DNA of 27,596 nt, from positions 1-27,596 of IMG/VR virus record IMGVR_UViG_3300046002_003398; one strand, written 5' to 3'. The notes below the pieces were generated by a model. The model was not told the origin of the DNA, ran no database searches, and was given only the letters and a program-made list of their open reading frames with translations. Made by a program: the position numbers and the translations under genes. This DNA comes from a virus. This document shows positions 5,802 through 12,874 of the stretch, in pieces (position 1 is the stretch's first letter; the number at the start of each line of letters is the position of its first letter).

Positions 5802-6914
5802 ATGAATATTGAAATAAACCAAGAATTTAAAGCACTGATACCGCCACTTTCAATCGAGGAGTACAACCAGCTTGAAAAAAACATTATTGCTGACGGGTGC
5901 AGAGAACCGCTGGTGGTTTTCAATAACACGCTGGTAGACGGGCATAACCGATATGAGATATGCACCAAGCATGATTTGCCGTTCAGTATTTTAGAGAAAG
6001 ATTTTACTGATAAAAATCATGCTAAAGAGTGGATGATTCTAAACCAGTTTGGGCGAAGAAATTTAATAAATTATCAGCGTAGTGTTTTGGCGCTGGAAAT
6101 AGAGAATGTTTATAGCGAGAGAGCTAAGGAACAGCAAGGTAAAAGAACAGACATTTGTCAGACATCTGACAAATGTAACCCTATAGATACTAAAAAAGAA
6201 CTAGCCAAAGTTGCTAACGTTTCACATGACACTATTGCAAAGGTTAAAAAAATACAGTCTGTCGCAACACAGGAAGTTAAGGATAAATTAGAGTCTGGTG
6301 AGGTAAGTATTAACCAAGCCTACAAAGACATTAAGAAAGTAGAGGCAAGGGTTGAGAGAGTTAATAAGATTGTAGAAATTAGCCAGGGCAACCAAACCTT
6401 AGAAGGTATTGGCAAGTTCCCCGTTATTTATGCCGATCCTCCTTGGCGCTATGAGCATGTAGAAACTGAATCAAGGGCTATTGAAAACCATTATCCAACA
6501 ATGGATCTTGATGATATTTGTAATATGGATATAAGCGAAATAGCCACAGATGACAGCGTTCTGTTTATGTGGGCAACATCACCAAAGCTGGAAGAAGCAT
6601 TAAGAGTTATCAATTCTTGGGGGTTTAGCTATGTGACTTGTGCCGTTTGGGATAAAGAAAAAATAGGTATGGGTTACTACTTTAGACAGCAGCATGAATT
6701 ATTGCTGGTTGCCAAAAAAGGAAATATTCCAGTACCCATCCCATCCGCTAGAGTTAAATCAGTTTTAAGTTACAAGCGTGGAGAGCATAGCAGTAAGCCA
6801 GAGGAGTTTTATTCAATCATTGAAGATATGTACCCAGAATATAAAAAACTAGAGCTTTTTTGTAGAAGTCCACGCGCTGGATGGTCTGTATGGGGTAATC
6901 AATCTAATGGTTAA
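5802..6914 (+). CDS. ParB-like domain fused to MT-A70 N6-adenine methyltransferase
   Basis: 370 aa in two parts. Residues about 10-180 are ParB/Spo0J-like: LSIEEYNQLEKNI, then VVFNNTLVDGHNRYEI (the ParB nuclease-fold box), then a helical region with KKELAKVANVSHDTIAKVKKIQ, an HTH-like segment. Residues about 205-366 are an MT-A70-type methyltransferase with the catalytic DPPW at 212-215, FMWATSP, HSSKPEEFY (329-337) and LELFCRSPRAGWSVWGNQ. It should methylate adenine in DNA, with the ParB-like part supplying DNA recognition. This fusion is known in phages and may protect phage DNA or act in replication. No good ribosome binding site precedes the ATG. The linker codes a perfect palindrome. It overlaps the next gene by 8 nt. 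Confidence 0.85.
   Translation: MNIEINQEFKALIPPLSIEEYNQLEKNIIADGCREPLVVFNNTLVDGHNRYEICTKHDLPFSILEKDFTDKNHAKEWMILNQFGRRNLINYQRSVLALEIENVYSERAKEQQGKRTDICQTSDKCNPIDTKKELAKVANVSHDTIAKVKKIQSVATQEVKDKLESGEVSINQAYKDIKKVEARVERVNKIVEISQGNQTLEGIGKFPVIYADPPWRYEHVETESRAIENHYPTMDLDDICNMDISEIATDDSVLFMWATSPKLEEALRVINSWGFSYVTCAVWDKEKIGMGYYFRQQHELLLVAKKGNIPVPIPSARVKSVLSYKRGEHSSKPEEFYSIIEDMYPEYKKLELFCRSPRAGWSVWGNQSNG
6151..6176. repeat. Perfect 12-bp inverted repeat inside methyltransferase gene
   Basis: ACATTTGTCAGA (6151-6162), CA, TCTGACAAATGT (6165-6176). It encodes the ParB/HTH linker of the fusion protein. It could be a hairpin in the mRNA or a binding site for a dimeric protein. Confidence 0.95.
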
Positions 6915-7464
6915 TGATTTTAAAGCTGATCTTGCGTTTTCACATTCATTTGAAGAAAACCCTATTTGGGATGAAATTTATAAAAAATCATTTCCAACAA
7001 TGGTAGAAAAAATATCTTACAAGGCTGATGGTTTTTGGCAAAGAGAAGGTATTGATAGAGGTATTGTTTTAAGCAATACAAAGCAAATTTTTATCGATGA
7101 AAAAGTAAGAGGAAGAAATAAGAAAACTGGGCAAGTTTACGATGACATTGCGCTGGAATACTTATCATCAAAAGAACACAACAAGCCAGGTTGGATATGT
7201 AAACCACTAAGAGCTGATTATATCGCTTACCTAATAGCGCCATTAGGTAGATGTTATATGTTGCCGGTTATACAGCTACAAGCGGCATGGTTAAAGTACG
7301 GGGCTGAATGGATAAGAAAATACCCGCCAGTGTCAGCTCAAAACATAGGCTACATAACTATGTCAGTAGGCGTTCCAACAAATATTTTATTTAAAGCACT
7401 TGGGGAGGAATTAAGAATTAATTTCAATCCTTTTGAATTAGAACAGCTAGAACAAGCAGCATAA
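6907..7464 (+). CDS. Hypothetical protein, possible PD-(D/E)xK fold, 185 aa
   Basis: Translationally coupled to the methyltransferase gene (8-nt overlap). Residues about 40-75 read GFWQREGIDRGIVLSNTKQIFIDEKVRG. The spacing of an Asp (in GIDRG) and a following strand ending in DEK resembles the PD-(D/E)xK nuclease core. The later segment PGWICKPLRADYIAYLIAP, with LP..QLQAAW, is a conserved-looking block. No true homologue is recognised from memory. A nuclease paired with a methyltransferase would be functionally interesting, but the assignment is a motif-level guess. A+T-rich, similar to the methyltransferase gene. Confidence 0.7.
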   Translation: MVNDFKADLAFSHSFEENPIWDEIYKKSFPTMVEKISYKADGFWQREGIDRGIVLSNTKQIFIDEKVRGRNKKTGQVYDDIALEYLSSKEHNKPGWICKPLRADYIAYLIAPLGRCYMLPVIQLQAAWLKYGAEWIRKYPPVSAQNIGYITMSVGVPTNILFKALGEELRINFNPFELEQLEQAA

Positions 7465-7500
7465 AAAAGCCGGTCAATCCCGCAAAGAAAGTAACCGGCT
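7465..7500. terminator. Hairpin between operon blocks, terminator-like on minus strand
   Basis: AGCCGGT (7468-7474) and ACCGGCT (7494-7500) form a 7-bp stem with a 19-nt loop. A run of A precedes it on the plus strand, so only the minus strand reading ends in T. It may serve as an mRNA-stabilising hairpin for the upstream gene. Confidence 0.4.
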
Positions 7501-7525
7501 AATCATCCAACAACAGGAATTATAC

Positions 7526-8989
7526 ATGAAACTTAGAGACTACCAAAACCAGATAATAACAGACACCCGACAATCCTATGGCAAGGGCAATAGGCGCATT
7601 ATTCTGCAAATGCACGTCGGGGCAGGTAAAACCGTAGTGGCGGCAGAGATAGCGCGTTCATCGGTTGCCCAGTTAAAGAAAGTATTATTTTTAGTACCAC
7701 GCAGACAGCTCGCCTACCAAGCGGTGCAAACATTCACGAATTATGGCATTAACACCGGCTTAATTATGGCAGGTGAAAGGCCTTTTGGTATGCCGCTGCT
7801 ACAAGTGGGTAGCTTTGACACCATTACCAGTCGCGTCAAAGCTGGTGCAATGCAGTTACCGGCTGCCGACGTGGTTATGGTAGATGAAGCCCACGCCTGT
7901 TTTAGTCAAGCGCGTCTTGCCTTGCTAGGTCATTACCCGTTAGTGATCGGTATCACTGCAACACCAGCGCTGGCAAACGGTAAAGGTATGGGCGCGTTTT
8001 ATAGCGATATAGTCGAAGGGTTATCCATGGCGGCTATGGTGGATCAAGGTTATTTAGTACCCATGAAATACTACGGGGCTGACGCGCCTGATTTGGCACT
8101 GGTAAAGCTTAATGCAGACGGTGACTACCAAGAGAAAGGCTTGGCAGAGGCTACCGACAAACCGGAGTTAATCGGCTCAATCTATGCAAACTATAAGCGC
8201 ATAGCAGGTCATAGAACGACGTTAATTTTTGCGGTGAATTGCAAACATGCCCAACACATTCATGATGAATTTAAAAAACACGGTGTCGCGGTGGAATACA
8301 TCGACGGTAGCACGCCAACCGAGGACAGAGAGGCGATTAAAACGCGCGTCATGGCCGGTAAAACAAAAGTTATAGTCAATATAGGTGTGATGGCGTTTGG
8401 TACTGACTGGCCGATTATTTCTTGCGTCATTATTGCCAGAGTCACGCGCAATATTTCAAGCTGGATACAAATGATCGGGCGCGGCTCTCGATTGCACCCA
8501 GGTAAAGAAGATTGCTTGGTGATTTATCACGGTGACAATTTCGAGGACTTAGGGCGTATTGATGACGCAATCGAATGGACGCTAGATGATAAGTCAACCA
8601 TACGCGAACGCAAAGAAGCCGCGAAAAAAGCCGCAAAAGAACCTAAAGACATTAAGTGCAAGTGTGGTTATGTGTTTCGTGCGTCCAGAGTCTGCCCGTC
8701 ATGCGGTGTAGCCATGATTCAAAAAGGCGAAGCAATACCATTCCACCAAGCCGATTTAAAAGAATTAGTAAAAGCTGAAAAGTTTAGTAGCGATTACAAA
8801 GAAAAATTCTACCAAGAATTATTAGGCTATTGCAGACGGCACAGCAAGAACGACGGTTATGCCTTTCATTTGTACATTGAGAAATTCAAAGTGCAGCCGG
8901 CATGGCGAAAAATAGCCGCTGATCCAACGCCCGAAGTGATTGGTTTTGTACAGCACCGCCAGATTGCAAGATCACGGGCGGCAGCGTGA
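7526..8989 (+). CDS. DEAH-box superfamily 2 helicase with C-terminal zinc ribbon
   Basis: 487 aa. Motif Q-like KLRDYQNQII at the start, Walker A GAGKT (32-36), motif Ia VPRRQL, DEAH (120-123), motif III TAT (144-146), motif V region NIGVMAFGTDWP and motif VI QMIGRGSR (315-322). This is the layout of phage UvsW/RAD25-type ATP-dependent helicases. Residues C378, C380, C390 and C393 (KCKCG...CPSCG) form a zinc ribbon typical of phage replication helicases of this group. AGGA precedes the ATG by about 8 nt. The GTGA overlap couples it to the primase gene downstream, so the two probably open and prime the phage origin together. Confidence 0.92.
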   Translation: MKLRDYQNQIITDTRQSYGKGNRRIILQMHVGAGKTVVAAEIARSSVAQLKKVLFLVPRRQLAYQAVQTFTNYGINTGLIMAGERPFGMPLLQVGSFDTITSRVKAGAMQLPAADVVMVDEAHACFSQARLALLGHYPLVIGITATPALANGKGMGAFYSDIVEGLSMAAMVDQGYLVPMKYYGADAPDLALVKLNADGDYQEKGLAEATDKPELIGSIYANYKRIAGHRTTLIFAVNCKHAQHIHDEFKKHGVAVEYIDGSTPTEDREAIKTRVMAGKTKVIVNIGVMAFGTDWPIISCVIIARVTRNISSWIQMIGRGSRLHPGKEDCLVIYHGDNFEDLGRIDDAIEWTLDDKSTIRERKEAAKKAAKEPKDIKCKCGYVFRASRVCPSCGVAMIQKGEAIPFHQADLKELVKAEKFSSDYKEKFYQELLGYCRRHSKNDGYAFHLYIEKFKVQPAWRKIAADPTPEVIGFVQHRQIARSRAAA

Positions 8990-9933
8990 GAGTCGATATC
9001 AAGCAAGAATGCCAAGGCAGATGGGCGCCAATTTTGACAAATTTGGGCATAAATGCGGAGTTATTTAGTGGTAAACATCAACCTTGCTTGTTTTGTGGCG
9101 GCAAAGACAGGGCGCGTTGGGATAGACAGAAAGAGTTTTACTATTGCAGTCAATGTGGATCTAAACAGCCAATTGATATGGCAATCGAACACACCGGACT
9201 TTCATTTAAAGAAACCACCAACCTAATCAGGCCGAACGTAATGAATACAGCGCTAAAAATAGTCAAGCCCGTTGATACGCAACAAAACGAGTTACGCATT
9301 AAGAAAATACATGCAGGGCTAAAGCGCATTACACCTGATTCATTCGTGGCTTTATATCTGGCTAAACGGGGAATCAAGGTGCTACCGGATGCCGACTGCT
9401 ATCAGCATGACGCGGTGGAGTATTGGCAAGAAGGCGAAAAGAGTCTGCACCCTGCGATGGTGTCAGTGTTCAGAACACCAGCCGGCGAGGTGGCGACTTA
9501 TCACATTACTTATTTGAGTGATGATGGCACGAAAGCCGATGTGCAAACGCCTAGAAAGGTATTGCCGGTCATTCATTCATTGGCAGGGGCAAGTATCAGA
9601 TTGTTTAAACATGAAAATGTGTTGGCAATAGCTGAGGGCATAGAAACAGCATTGTGTGTTACAGAAGATTCAGGCGTTCCCTGTTGGGCAGCAGGATCAG
9701 CCCAAGCCATGAATAACATTGTCATTCCTGAGTCAGTCAAAACGGTCTGGATTTATGCAGATTCAGACGAAAGCTTTACCGGACAGAAAGCGGCTTATGA
9801 CTTGGCTAACCGGCTAAAAGTGAAAGAAGGTAAAACGGTGCGTGTGGTTACGTTGATCGACCAACGACCAGTCGAAGATTATGGCGTTAAGTATGACTTT
9901 AACGACTACGCCATTTTGAAAGCAAATTCCTGA
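8986..9933 (+). CDS. Zinc-finger/TOPRIM DNA primase
   Basis: 315 aa, GTG start overlapping the helicase TGA. The N-terminal zinc finger is C34-C37 and C54-C57 (PCLFCGGKDRARW...YYCSQCG), as in CHC2-type phage primases. The TOPRIM domain has EGIET at about 217-221 and the acidic pair in ADSDES (D259, D261), the metal-binding residues for primer synthesis. No helicase domain of its own is present; the preceding gene supplies a helicase. It resembles the N-terminal and central parts of P4-alpha/gp4-like primases. Confidence 0.9.
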   Translation: MRVDIKQECQGRWAPILTNLGINAELFSGKHQPCLFCGGKDRARWDRQKEFYYCSQCGSKQPIDMAIEHTGLSFKETTNLIRPNVMNTALKIVKPVDTQQNELRIKKIHAGLKRITPDSFVALYLAKRGIKVLPDADCYQHDAVEYWQEGEKSLHPAMVSVFRTPAGEVATYHITYLSDDGTKADVQTPRKVLPVIHSLAGASIRLFKHENVLAIAEGIETALCVTEDSGVPCWAAGSAQAMNNIVIPESVKTVWIYADSDESFTGQKAAYDLANRLKVKEGKTVRVVTLIDQRPVEDYGVKYDFNDYAILKANS

Positions 9934-9939
9934 CTGAAA

Positions 9940-10083
9940 ATGCTGGATTTTATAGACATGATAGAAAGCAGTTTTACAGTGAAAGCTAAAGCCATAAAAA
10001 TTAACGATAAGGTGGTTATGCGTGAGGGTGAATTTCAGGGCGTTAGGGATATGTCAGTCAAGGTCAGTGGGAGGCGTTGGTGA
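9940..10083 (+). CDS. Small hypothetical protein, 47 aa
   Basis: A short frame that fills the gap after the primase gene. The ATG lies 6 nt after the primase stop, and the TGA overlaps the GTG of the next gene. It reads MLDFIDMIESSFTVKAKAIK and ends MSVKVSGRRW, a short basic protein. It is supported by exact packing only; no family is recognised. Confidence 0.5.
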   Translation: MLDFIDMIESSFTVKAKAIKINDKVVMREGEFQGVRDMSVKVSGRRW

Positions 10084-10220
10084 AGCGTTGCTATAGATGC
10101 AGAATAAGTCACGAACGATCAATGTTCAATCGTGATTTATCGCGTAACGATGACATTAATAATTTATGCAGATTGTGCGTAAAGGAACGAAATAAATATT
10201 ACAGGGATTTAGCTAAGTGA
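10080..10220 (+). CDS. Small zinc-ribbon protein, 46 aa, GTG start
   Basis: GGGAGG precedes the GTG by about 6 nt and the stop overlaps the ninB start (GTGA). Two CxxC pairs (CYRC at 4-7 and CRLC at 30-33) predict one zinc site, followed by KERNKYYRDLAK. The same layout (CxxC, about 22 residues, CxxC, then K-x-x-x-Y-Y) forms the N-terminal domain of many phage HNH endonucleases, so this may be a stand-alone nucleic-acid binder or the stump of such a gene. Confidence 0.65.
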   Translation: MKRCYRCRISHERSMFNRDLSRNDDINNLCRLCVKERNKYYRDLAK

Positions 10221-10654
10221 CATTTAAAAGCGTAACTTTTGTTATTGATAGTGACCGTAAACAATTCCATGCGGTTAAAACAATTAACGATATTCCGACT
10301 GACGGCAGCTTGGCTGTAACTATACAAAAAGTAACGCGAACACTGGCGCATAACGCAGTGCAATGGCCTATTTTAAACGCATTTAGCGATCAACTACTTT
10401 GGCCGGTAAATGGTGCAATGTGCAAACTAACAGGCAATGAGTGGAAAGATATTTTAACAGCCGCTTATCGCCAAGAAACAGGACGCATTGCTCAGGGCTT
10501 AGATGGTGGCATGGTTATGCTAGGTCACAAGACACGCGAGTTTAAATCGGCTGAATGGTCGGATTGGATGGCGTTTCTTGAATCAGTAGCTGCTGATCGA
10601 GGCGTAAAAGTACCAATGTCAAAAAGCAGATGTGAGGCGATGGGTTATGAGTAA
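10217..10654 (+). CDS. ninB: NinB-like recombination protein
   Basis: 145 aa, GTG start. It matches the NinB (YbcN) family: VTRTLAHNAVQWPILNAFSDQLLWPVNG, then LTGNEWKDILTAAYRQE and GMVMLGHKTREFKSAEWSDWMAFLESVAADRGV, which ends near the C-terminus as usual. NinB binds single-stranded DNA and can substitute for host RecF-pathway mediators in phage recombination. It is followed, as in lambdoid nin regions, by a DUF1364 gene and rusA. Confidence 0.9.
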   Translation: MTFKSVTFVIDSDRKQFHAVKTINDIPTDGSLAVTIQKVTRTLAHNAVQWPILNAFSDQLLWPVNGAMCKLTGNEWKDILTAAYRQETGRIAQGLDGGMVMLGHKTREFKSAEWSDWMAFLESVAADRGVKVPMSKSRCEAMGYE

Positions 10655-10943
10655 ATTACGTGCCAGCGCTAGAGGTCAAGAGTGTTTAGTAAGAATACCT
10701 GGCGTCTGCAATCACAATTCGGAAACGGTGGTTTTAGCTCATTTGAACGGTGGTGGCATGGGTATGAAAACACACGACTTGCATGGTGCTTTCTGTTGCT
10801 CAAATTGTCATGACATGCTTGATGGTCGCGTTAGTCGAAGCTCTCACGAATACACAGGCGCTGAATTGAAGCTGATGCACTACGAAGGCATTAAACGCAC
10901 ACAGGATTATTGGCTGTCAATTGGAATGGTTACAACAAAATGA
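10647..10943 (+). CDS. DUF1364 (YbcO-like) putative HNH-type nuclease
   Basis: 98 aa from the ATG at 10647, with GAGG upstream; it overlaps the end of ninB. The start LRASARGQECLVRIPGVCNHN and the block AHLNGGGMGMKTHDLHGAFCCSNCHDMLDGR match the DUF1364/YbcO family, which has an HNH-like zinc fold with C..C and CxxCH ligands. Family members are predicted DNases. It overlaps rusA by 4 nt. Confidence 0.85.
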   Translation: MSKLRASARGQECLVRIPGVCNHNSETVVLAHLNGGGMGMKTHDLHGAFCCSNCHDMLDGRVSRSSHEYTGAELKLMHYEGIKRTQDYWLSIGMVTTK

Positions 10944-11293
10944 TATTACACCTACCTTGGCCTCCTAAAGAATTATCACCTAATGCTCGCGTACATTGGG
11001 CAAAGAAAAGCAAAGCAGCGAAAGCTTACCGGATGCAATGTGGCTTGATGACAAAAGCGGCAAAGATAATCGTACCAGAGATCGAGGGGCGCTTGCATTT
11101 GTGGCTGACGTTTTACCCACCCGATAAAAGACAGCGTGACGACGACAATATGATTGCCAGCTTTAAAAGTGGTCGTGATGGTATAGCGGATGCTTTGGGC
11201 ATTAATGATTGTCGATTTATTACCCATCCTTGGGTGCATACAGAAACAGGTGGTTATATCAAAGTATCAATAACAGGCGGACCGAATGACTGA
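10940..11293 (+). CDS. rusA: RusA-like Holliday junction resolvase
   Basis: 117 aa. The ATG at 10940 overlaps the previous stop (ATGA). LPWPPKELSPNARVHWAKKSKAAKAYR is the usual RusA start, and RQRDDDNMIASFKSGRDGIADALGINDCRF carries the conserved Asp cluster that binds magnesium (D-D-D and the later D). It resolves four-way junctions made during phage recombination and replication, working with Erf, YqaJ exonuclease and NinB. Confidence 0.92.
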   Translation: MILHLPWPPKELSPNARVHWAKKSKAAKAYRMQCGLMTKAAKIIVPEIEGRLHLWLTFYPPDKRQRDDDNMIASFKSGRDGIADALGINDCRFITHPWVHTETGGYIKVSITGGPND

Positions 11294-11369
11294 ATTATTT
11301 TCCATCCCATTTTATTTGTCAGTAATAATTTTTATGTTTGTCATGTATCAGCTAAATAGGTGGCCTTAA
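11286..11369 (+). CDS. Membrane micro-protein, 27 aa
   Basis: Starts in the end of rusA (8-nt overlap); its stop overlaps the next start (TAATG). MTELFSIPFYLSVIIFMFVM is one hydrophobic membrane helix. Coding is inferred only from overlap on both sides. Confidence 0.4.
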   Translation: MTELFSIPFYLSVIIFMFVMYQLNRWP

Positions 11370-11476
11370 TGAAGCGATTTATCGAGATGGTAATCATCCG
11401 GGCATTGCTGACAGTCGTGTTAATCATTGCATCACCGGCTATTTTATTTGATTTATGGAGGAAAACGCATGAGTGA
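11369..11476 (+). CDS. Membrane micro-protein, 35 aa
   Basis: The ATG overlaps the preceding TAA and the stop overlaps the DUF3310 start. A basic start (MKRF) is followed by a hydrophobic helix (IRALLTVVLIIASPAILF), then a charged tail. It is likely an inner-membrane peptide. Its function is unknown. Confidence 0.45.
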   Translation: MKRFIEMVIIRALLTVVLIIASPAILFDLWRKTHE

Positions 11477-11675
11477 AGATATCATCAACAACCCCAAGCA
11501 TTACGTCACGGGTGGCATTGAAACCATCGACTTTATCGAAGCCAAAGCATTGGGCTTTAACCTGGGCAATGTCGTCAAGTACATTAGCCGGGCAGATCAT
11601 AAAGATAAGCGCCTTGATGACTTGGAAAAAGCACGCTGGTATTTGGATCGTGAAATACAAAATGCTTACCGATGA
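11469..11675 (+). CDS. DUF3310 family protein, 68 aa
   Basis: ATG at 11469 with GGAGG upstream. NNPKHYVTGGIETIDFIEAKALGFNLGNVVKYISRADHKDKRLDDLEKARWYLDREI is the whole family pattern: NPKHY, a Glu in IETIDFI, GNVVKYI.RA.HK and DL.KA.WYL. DUF3310 proteins are common in phages and related to nucleotide-pyrophosphohydrolase-like folds. Their role is not settled. Confidence 0.9.
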   Translation: MSEDIINNPKHYVTGGIETIDFIEAKALGFNLGNVVKYISRADHKDKRLDDLEKARWYLDREIQNAYR

Positions 11676-11851
11676 TTACATGGCCGATGCTGGATTTACA
11701 GCCTATTAATCTATTCAACCTACCAGCGCACCTAAAAAAGCATTGCCGGCATACGCATTGGGCGCTCTATTACTCGTTCAATAAGCGCGTCTGTATTGAC
11801 TGTAAGCGAGAAGAATCTTTAACCTCCGTAGCGCCTAGTCATCAGCGATAA
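11672..11851 (+). CDS. Small hypothetical protein, 59 aa
   Basis: ATG overlaps the DUF3310 stop (ATGA). The protein contains HLKKHCRHTHWALYYSFNKRVCIDCKRE, whose Cys and His residues (C-x2-H-x2-H and C-x2-C) could bind zinc. Last gene before the lysis promoter, the place where lambdoid phages carry the Q or NinH-type regulator. No homology is visible to me. Confidence 0.55.
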   Translation: MITWPMLDLQPINLFNLPAHLKKHCRHTHWALYYSFNKRVCIDCKREESLTSVAPSHQR

Positions 11852-11857
11852 TTGAAA

Positions 11858-11887
11858 ATATTGCAATAATTGCAAATATGGTATAAT
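11858..11887 (+). promoter_or_regulatory. Promoter of lysis cassette (late-type)
   Basis: TATAAT at 11882-11887 is a perfect -10. Upstream are two TTGCAA copies at 11861-11866 and 11870-11875, 9 bp apart, with no standard 17-bp -35. The 30-bp block is 26/30 identical, without gaps, to the one at 18164-18193. It drives the lysozyme gene and genes downstream. Confidence 0.75.
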
Positions 11888-11913
11888 CACGTCAAATTAT
11901 TTAAGGCGTGGTT

Positions 11914-12375
11914 ATGGATCAATTGATTGAACAGATAAAGCGGCATGAAGGCTATAAGGCGCATACCTACCGCTGCACAGCAGGCAAGAAAACGATAGGC
12001 TATGGGTACAACTTATCAGCTAATCCGCTTAAATTGTCCAGCCTCGAACTCTACCACGCTCAACTTGTTGGTATGGGTGAGTATGAATCAGAACGACTGC
12101 TAAAACTCATGATTGCCAAGATTACCGATCAACTCGAAGAAGCCCTGCCAGTAATTAACCGGCTCGATACTGTACGCCAAGACATAATCATAAACATGAC
12201 TTACAACATGGGTCTGGTCGGCTTGCTCAAATTCAAGAAAATGATAGCTGCTCTTGAAAAGAAAGATTATCGAAAAGCCTCGATTGAAATGCTCAATAGT
12301 AAATGGTCAAGCGATGTCGGTAATCGGGCGCAAGAATTAGCCACTCAGATGATTACGGGAGTTTATGCGATATGA
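11914..12375 (+). CDS. Endolysin, T4-type lysozyme (GH24)
   Basis: 153 aa from the ATG at 11914, with AAGG 7 nt upstream (an in-frame GTG at 11908 is less likely). RHEGYKAHTYRCTAGKKTIGYGYNL is the GH24 active-site region: Glu12, then Cys21 in the place of the usual Asp, then Thr27. The Asp-to-Cys variant is frequent in phage lysozymes. The enzyme cleaves peptidoglycan. There is no N-terminal signal-anchor, so release should depend on the holin. The stop overlaps the holin-like gene. Confidence 0.9.
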   Translation: MDQLIEQIKRHEGYKAHTYRCTAGKKTIGYGYNLSANPLKLSSLELYHAQLVGMGEYESERLLKLMIAKITDQLEEALPVINRLDTVRQDIIINMTYNMGLVGLLKFKKMIAALEKKDYRKASIEMLNSKWSSDVGNRAQELATQMITGVYAI

Positions 12376-12557
12376 AAGAGTTTTTTATGGCAAGACTACA
12401 AGAGCCATCAAGCTGGCGTGCAGCCATCTGGGTATTAACCAGTTTTGGCCTGGTAGCCTTTAAAGGTGAGCAAGCTGAATCTATTATCGCTCTGGGCATG
12501 GCTCTTAGCGGTGCTGTGGGTATCGTTACTCCTGATAAGTTGCGCGGAAAACTATAA
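12372..12557 (+). CDS. Holin-like small membrane protein, 61 aa
   Basis: The ATG overlaps the lysozyme stop (a second ATG at 12387 is possible). Residues about 15-31 (WRAAIWVLTSFGLVAFKG) and 35-53 (AESIIALGMALSGAVGIV) form two hydrophobic segments, then PDKLRGKL. This is the pattern of small phage proteins in lysis cassettes. It may be a holin or a partner. Its 3' half also codes the lipoprotein candidate in another frame. Confidence 0.65.
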   Translation: MKEFFMARLQEPSSWRAAIWVLTSFGLVAFKGEQAESIIALGMALSGAVGIVTPDKLRGKL

Positions 12558-12654
12558 ATGCAGTCCATCCATTACCCCCGTCAATTACTCCGTAGCCAAT
12601 CCGGACGGTTTTGTTATACAACTACATTGCCAAGAGATTGCAAATGAATATTAA
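12466..12654 (+). CDS. Candidate lipoprotein (Rz1/spanin-like) embedded out of frame in the holin-like gene
   Basis: 62 aa, GTG start, +1 frame relative to 12372-12557. The N-terminus is a lipoprotein signal: LNLLSLWAWLLAVLWVSLLLIS then Cys26, with lipobox LISC. The mature part is 37 residues, CAENYKCSPSITPVNYSVA and onward. The frame continues past the holin stop and ends overlapping the start of the next gene, so the otherwise empty 12558-12643 is coding. Small outer-membrane lipoproteins embedded in other lysis genes are typical of Rz1. The start codon lacks a good ribosome binding site. No Rz partner is obvious, so the spanin role is inference. Confidence 0.5.
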   Translation: MSKLNLLSLWAWLLAVLWVSLLLISCAENYKCSPSITPVNYSVANPDGFVIQLHCQEIANEY

Positions 12655-12874
12655 ACCGATATTAATCACACAGCTCGCCAAAATGATACTAGGCGGGCAT
12701 TTATGGGACACATGCAGAGGTTTGGTTAAGCTACTCGATAACACGACGCTAACCAGTAAACAGAAACGCGCTAAGGCATTGGATGAACTCAAGGTGATAT
12801 TTAGCGAGTTAAGCGAGGTCGTACTGAATGTCGGTATTGAACTGGCAGTCTATTGGGCAAGGGGTCAACGATGA
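12644..12874 (+). CDS. Hypothetical lysis-cassette protein, 76 aa
   Basis: ATG at 12644 with AAGAG upstream. The product has an amphipathic start (MNIKPILITQLAKMILGGHL), a charged middle (SKQKRAKALDELK) and a weak hydrophobic C-terminal helix (SELSEVVLNVGIELAVYWARG). It could be the Rz-like partner of the lipoprotein, but lacks an N-terminal membrane anchor followed by a long coiled coil. It overlaps the next gene by 4 nt. Confidence 0.6.
   Translation: MNIKPILITQLAKMILGGHLWDTCRGLVKLLDNTTLTSKQKRAKALDELKVIFSELSEVVLNVGIELAVYWARGQR

Noticed and set aside
11858-11887. Sigma-54 promoter
   Set aside because: TTGCA boxes are present, but the GG of the -24 element is absent and a perfect sigma-70 TATAAT lies downstream.
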